Origin: an uncultured Alistipes sp.
GTDB taxonomy: Bacteria > Bacteroidota > Bacteroidia > Bacteroidales > Rikenellaceae
Assembly (NCBI GenBank): GCA_900546005.1
Contig: URBJ01000102.1
Location: 1 to 7,432, forward strand
DNA: 7,432 nucleotides
Reading direction: 5' to 3'
Positions within the stretch are counted from its first letter, which is position 1, and every line of letters starts with the position of its first letter. This document shows, one piece after another, positions 6,026 to 7,432 of the stretch. The notes under the pieces were generated by a model. It searched no databases, was not told the DNA's origin, and saw nothing but the letters and a program-made list of their open reading frames with translations. The translations under genes were made by a program, and so were the position numbers.

Positions 6026-7432
6026 CTATTTCTTATAGATGTCCGGAATGGAGGGACGATCCACCCCGACCGTAACATTGACCCGCCAATCCAAATTATT
6101 CGTGTACAGATGACGATAATCGAACGGCTGCTGGGTCCATACGCGGAAGATATTTCCCTCTTTCCAGCTGTTTCCGGCCGACACATAATCGCACATCCGC
6201 ATCAGATGCTTACCACCTGCCTCATCCTTACACGGCACGTCGAAGGTCATCCAGATTTCGGGCACATCGGTCTGCTCAACCAACTCTACGTCGATATAAC
6301 CCTCCTCATCGCCCATGAATTCATAACGATACATCGGAGGTTCGGTTACGCCGTCACGCCGCGGGATCAGACGCGAATCAAATGCCAACACGATCGGCCC
6401 ACGAACAATCGCAGCATCTCCCACTCCCGAGGGAGCCTCCACAACACGAGCCCGCATGTCGAGCTCTATATCGATCTTGTCCCCTGCGCTCCACTGACGT
6501 TCGATCGACGCATAGGTTCCGGGGATCAAATAGCCGTCATAAGGTTCTCCGTTGACTTTCACCTTTGTCTCCTTACTCCACTCCGGAATGCGCAACGAAA
6601 CGGCAAACTTTTCACTTTCGGGCAGGGTCAATGTCGTGCTAATGGTTCTCTGCACCGGATATTCGGTCTCCATAGCCAGATCGAGTGTCTGACCTTGCGG
6701 CGTCTTGACCGAACTGTTCATCATTCCGTACAGATTGAGCGTCACGCCCGCCGGAGAGGTCATCACCGCCCACGACGGGGTAATCATCAACCCTCTCGGT
6801 CCATTTGCCACACAACAGCTCATCACCACATCCGGAAACTGCTGATGACTCGGCACCCGTTCTCCCATCAAACTGGAGTAGTAGGACCACCACTCACCCT
6901 GAGGGGTCATTGCGGCCAGCAGCGCATTGTACAGACTGGTCTCGAGCTGATCGGCATAGCGGCTATCGCCCGTAAGACGCAGCATCTGGTAGAGGAACTT
7001 CATCCATGTTGCCGTTACACAAGTCTCCATACCCTGATACATCGGCTCGGTCTGACGCATCTTTCCGTGACACCAGATCTCCATCATCGAAGCCGAACCC
7101 ACGATCATGATCTCATCGCGGATGATCGTATTGATCAGCTTGTGACAAGCCTCAAAGTAGAGCGGATTTCCCGTAATACGGTACATTTCACACAAACCCT
7201 CGAAGCACGACATCATCTCATAGGCCTTCGGTGCCCCACTCATCTTCCACAACGGAGTACCCGAAAGAGCCTCCTGTACCAGACGAATACCGGTAGGGGT
7301 CAACTTGTTGGGCGTATTCCACGATTTGATGATGTGTTCGGCAAATTCCAGATAGCGGGGATTACCGGTTTTCTGATACAACAAGGCGATCGGCTCGAGC
7401 ACCGATGAGGAGGCCAAACCCTTCCAACCGAT
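6026..7432 (-). CDS. Glycoside hydrolase family 127 (DUF1680) protein, beta-L-arabinofuranosidase-like, N-terminus cut by window edge
   Basis: The last 468 residues of a GH127-type enzyme; family members cleave terminal beta-L-arabinofuranose, though DUF1680 covers other specificities. The fragment opens with GWKGLASSSVLEPIALLY, followed by alpha/alpha-barrel repeats with RYLEFAEHII and LTGDSRYADQLE. Numbering from the edge, METC (Glu136, Cys138) and the double cysteine in MSCCVANGPRG (Cys206-Cys207) match the zinc site of the Bifidobacterium enzyme HypBA1 (Glu338, Cys340, Cys417, Cys418), in which the first of the paired cysteines is the nucleophile. Glu118 in MMEIWCHGK is a candidate acid/base, but it is 18 residues before the ETC glutamate rather than 16, so this is a divergent subgroup. 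The C-terminal part (from about 225) is beta-rich. The frame is open to the edge, so an upstream start and probable signal peptide are outside; a TTG at 7417 is not the true start. The stop is TAG. Confidence 0.88.
   Translation of the reverse strand: MGWKGLASSSVLEPIALLYQKTGNPRYLEFAEHIIKSWNTPNKLTPTGIRLVQEALSGTPLWKMSGAPKAYEMMSCFEGLCEMYRITGNPLYFEACHKLINTIIRDEIMIVGSASMMEIWCHGKMRQTEPMYQGMETCVTATWMKFLYQMLRLTGDSRYADQLETSLYNALLAAMTPQGEWWSYYSSLMGERVPSHQQFPDVVMSCCVANGPRGLMITPSWAVMTSPAGVTLNLYGMMNSSVKTPQGQTLDLAMETEYPVQRTISTTLTLPESEKFAVSLRIPEWSKETKVKVNGEPYDGYLIPGTYASIERQWSAGDKIDIELDMRARVVEAPSGVGDAAIVRGPIVLAFDSRLIPRRDGVTEPPMYRYEFMGDEEGYIDVELVEQTDVPEIWMTFDVPCKDEAGGKHLMRMCDYVSAGNSWKEGNIFRVWTQQPFDYRHLYTNNLDWRVNVTVGVDRPSIPDIYKK

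Noticed and set aside
6020..7408. A 462-codon open frame on the plus strand, opposite the GH127-type gene
   Set aside because: It mirrors a gene with a recognisable catalytic site; the antisense product is rich in His and Arg and has no motif, promoter or plausible start context.

Overview
The window looks like chromosomal DNA from a gut member of the Bacteroidota, most likely Alistipes or a close relative in the Rikenellaceae. Three things suggest this. Base composition is balanced to slightly GC-rich. The one clear promoter has the Bacteroidota form (-33 TTG, about 20 nt, -7 TAnnTTTG), and starts mostly lack a well-placed Shine-Dalgarno sequence. A cysteate-synthase-like enzyme next to a family GH127-type glycosidase also fits a sulfonolipid-making, glycan-degrading gut genus. 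The genus is an inference from content, not an alignment.

Layout, left to right. (1) 24-1022 (+): a secreted protein of unknown function with a cleavable signal peptide. (2) 1046-1094: a hairpin between convergent genes. (3) 1139-4121 (-): a two-gene polyphosphate operon, ppk1 followed by a short Ppx/GppA phosphatase; the end of ppk1 overlaps the start of ppx by 14 nt. (4) 4122-4410: a divergent intergenic region with a good promoter for the right-hand gene. (5) 4411-5706 (+): a PLP enzyme of the threonine synthase superfamily, read here as cysteate synthase, closed by a perfect 20-bp-stem terminator at 5750-5795. (6) 5707-6025: a gap with no confident gene, containing that terminator, an unexplained open segment on the minus strand and a GC-rich hairpin ending the last gene. 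(7) 6026-7432 (-): a GH127/DUF1680-type glycosidase whose N-terminus lies outside the window.

Working together: PPK1 and Ppx make and break polyphosphate and are probably translated together. The cysteate synthase would make L-cysteate from O-phosphoserine and sulfite, the sulfonate head-group precursor of capnine-type sulfonolipids. The secreted protein and the glycosidase are probably part of envelope or glycan use. Nothing in the sequence ties the three functional groups together, and I see no mobile element, RNA gene, CRISPR array or defence system. The most interesting item is the cysteate synthase, because such a gene is easily mislabelled as threonine synthase.
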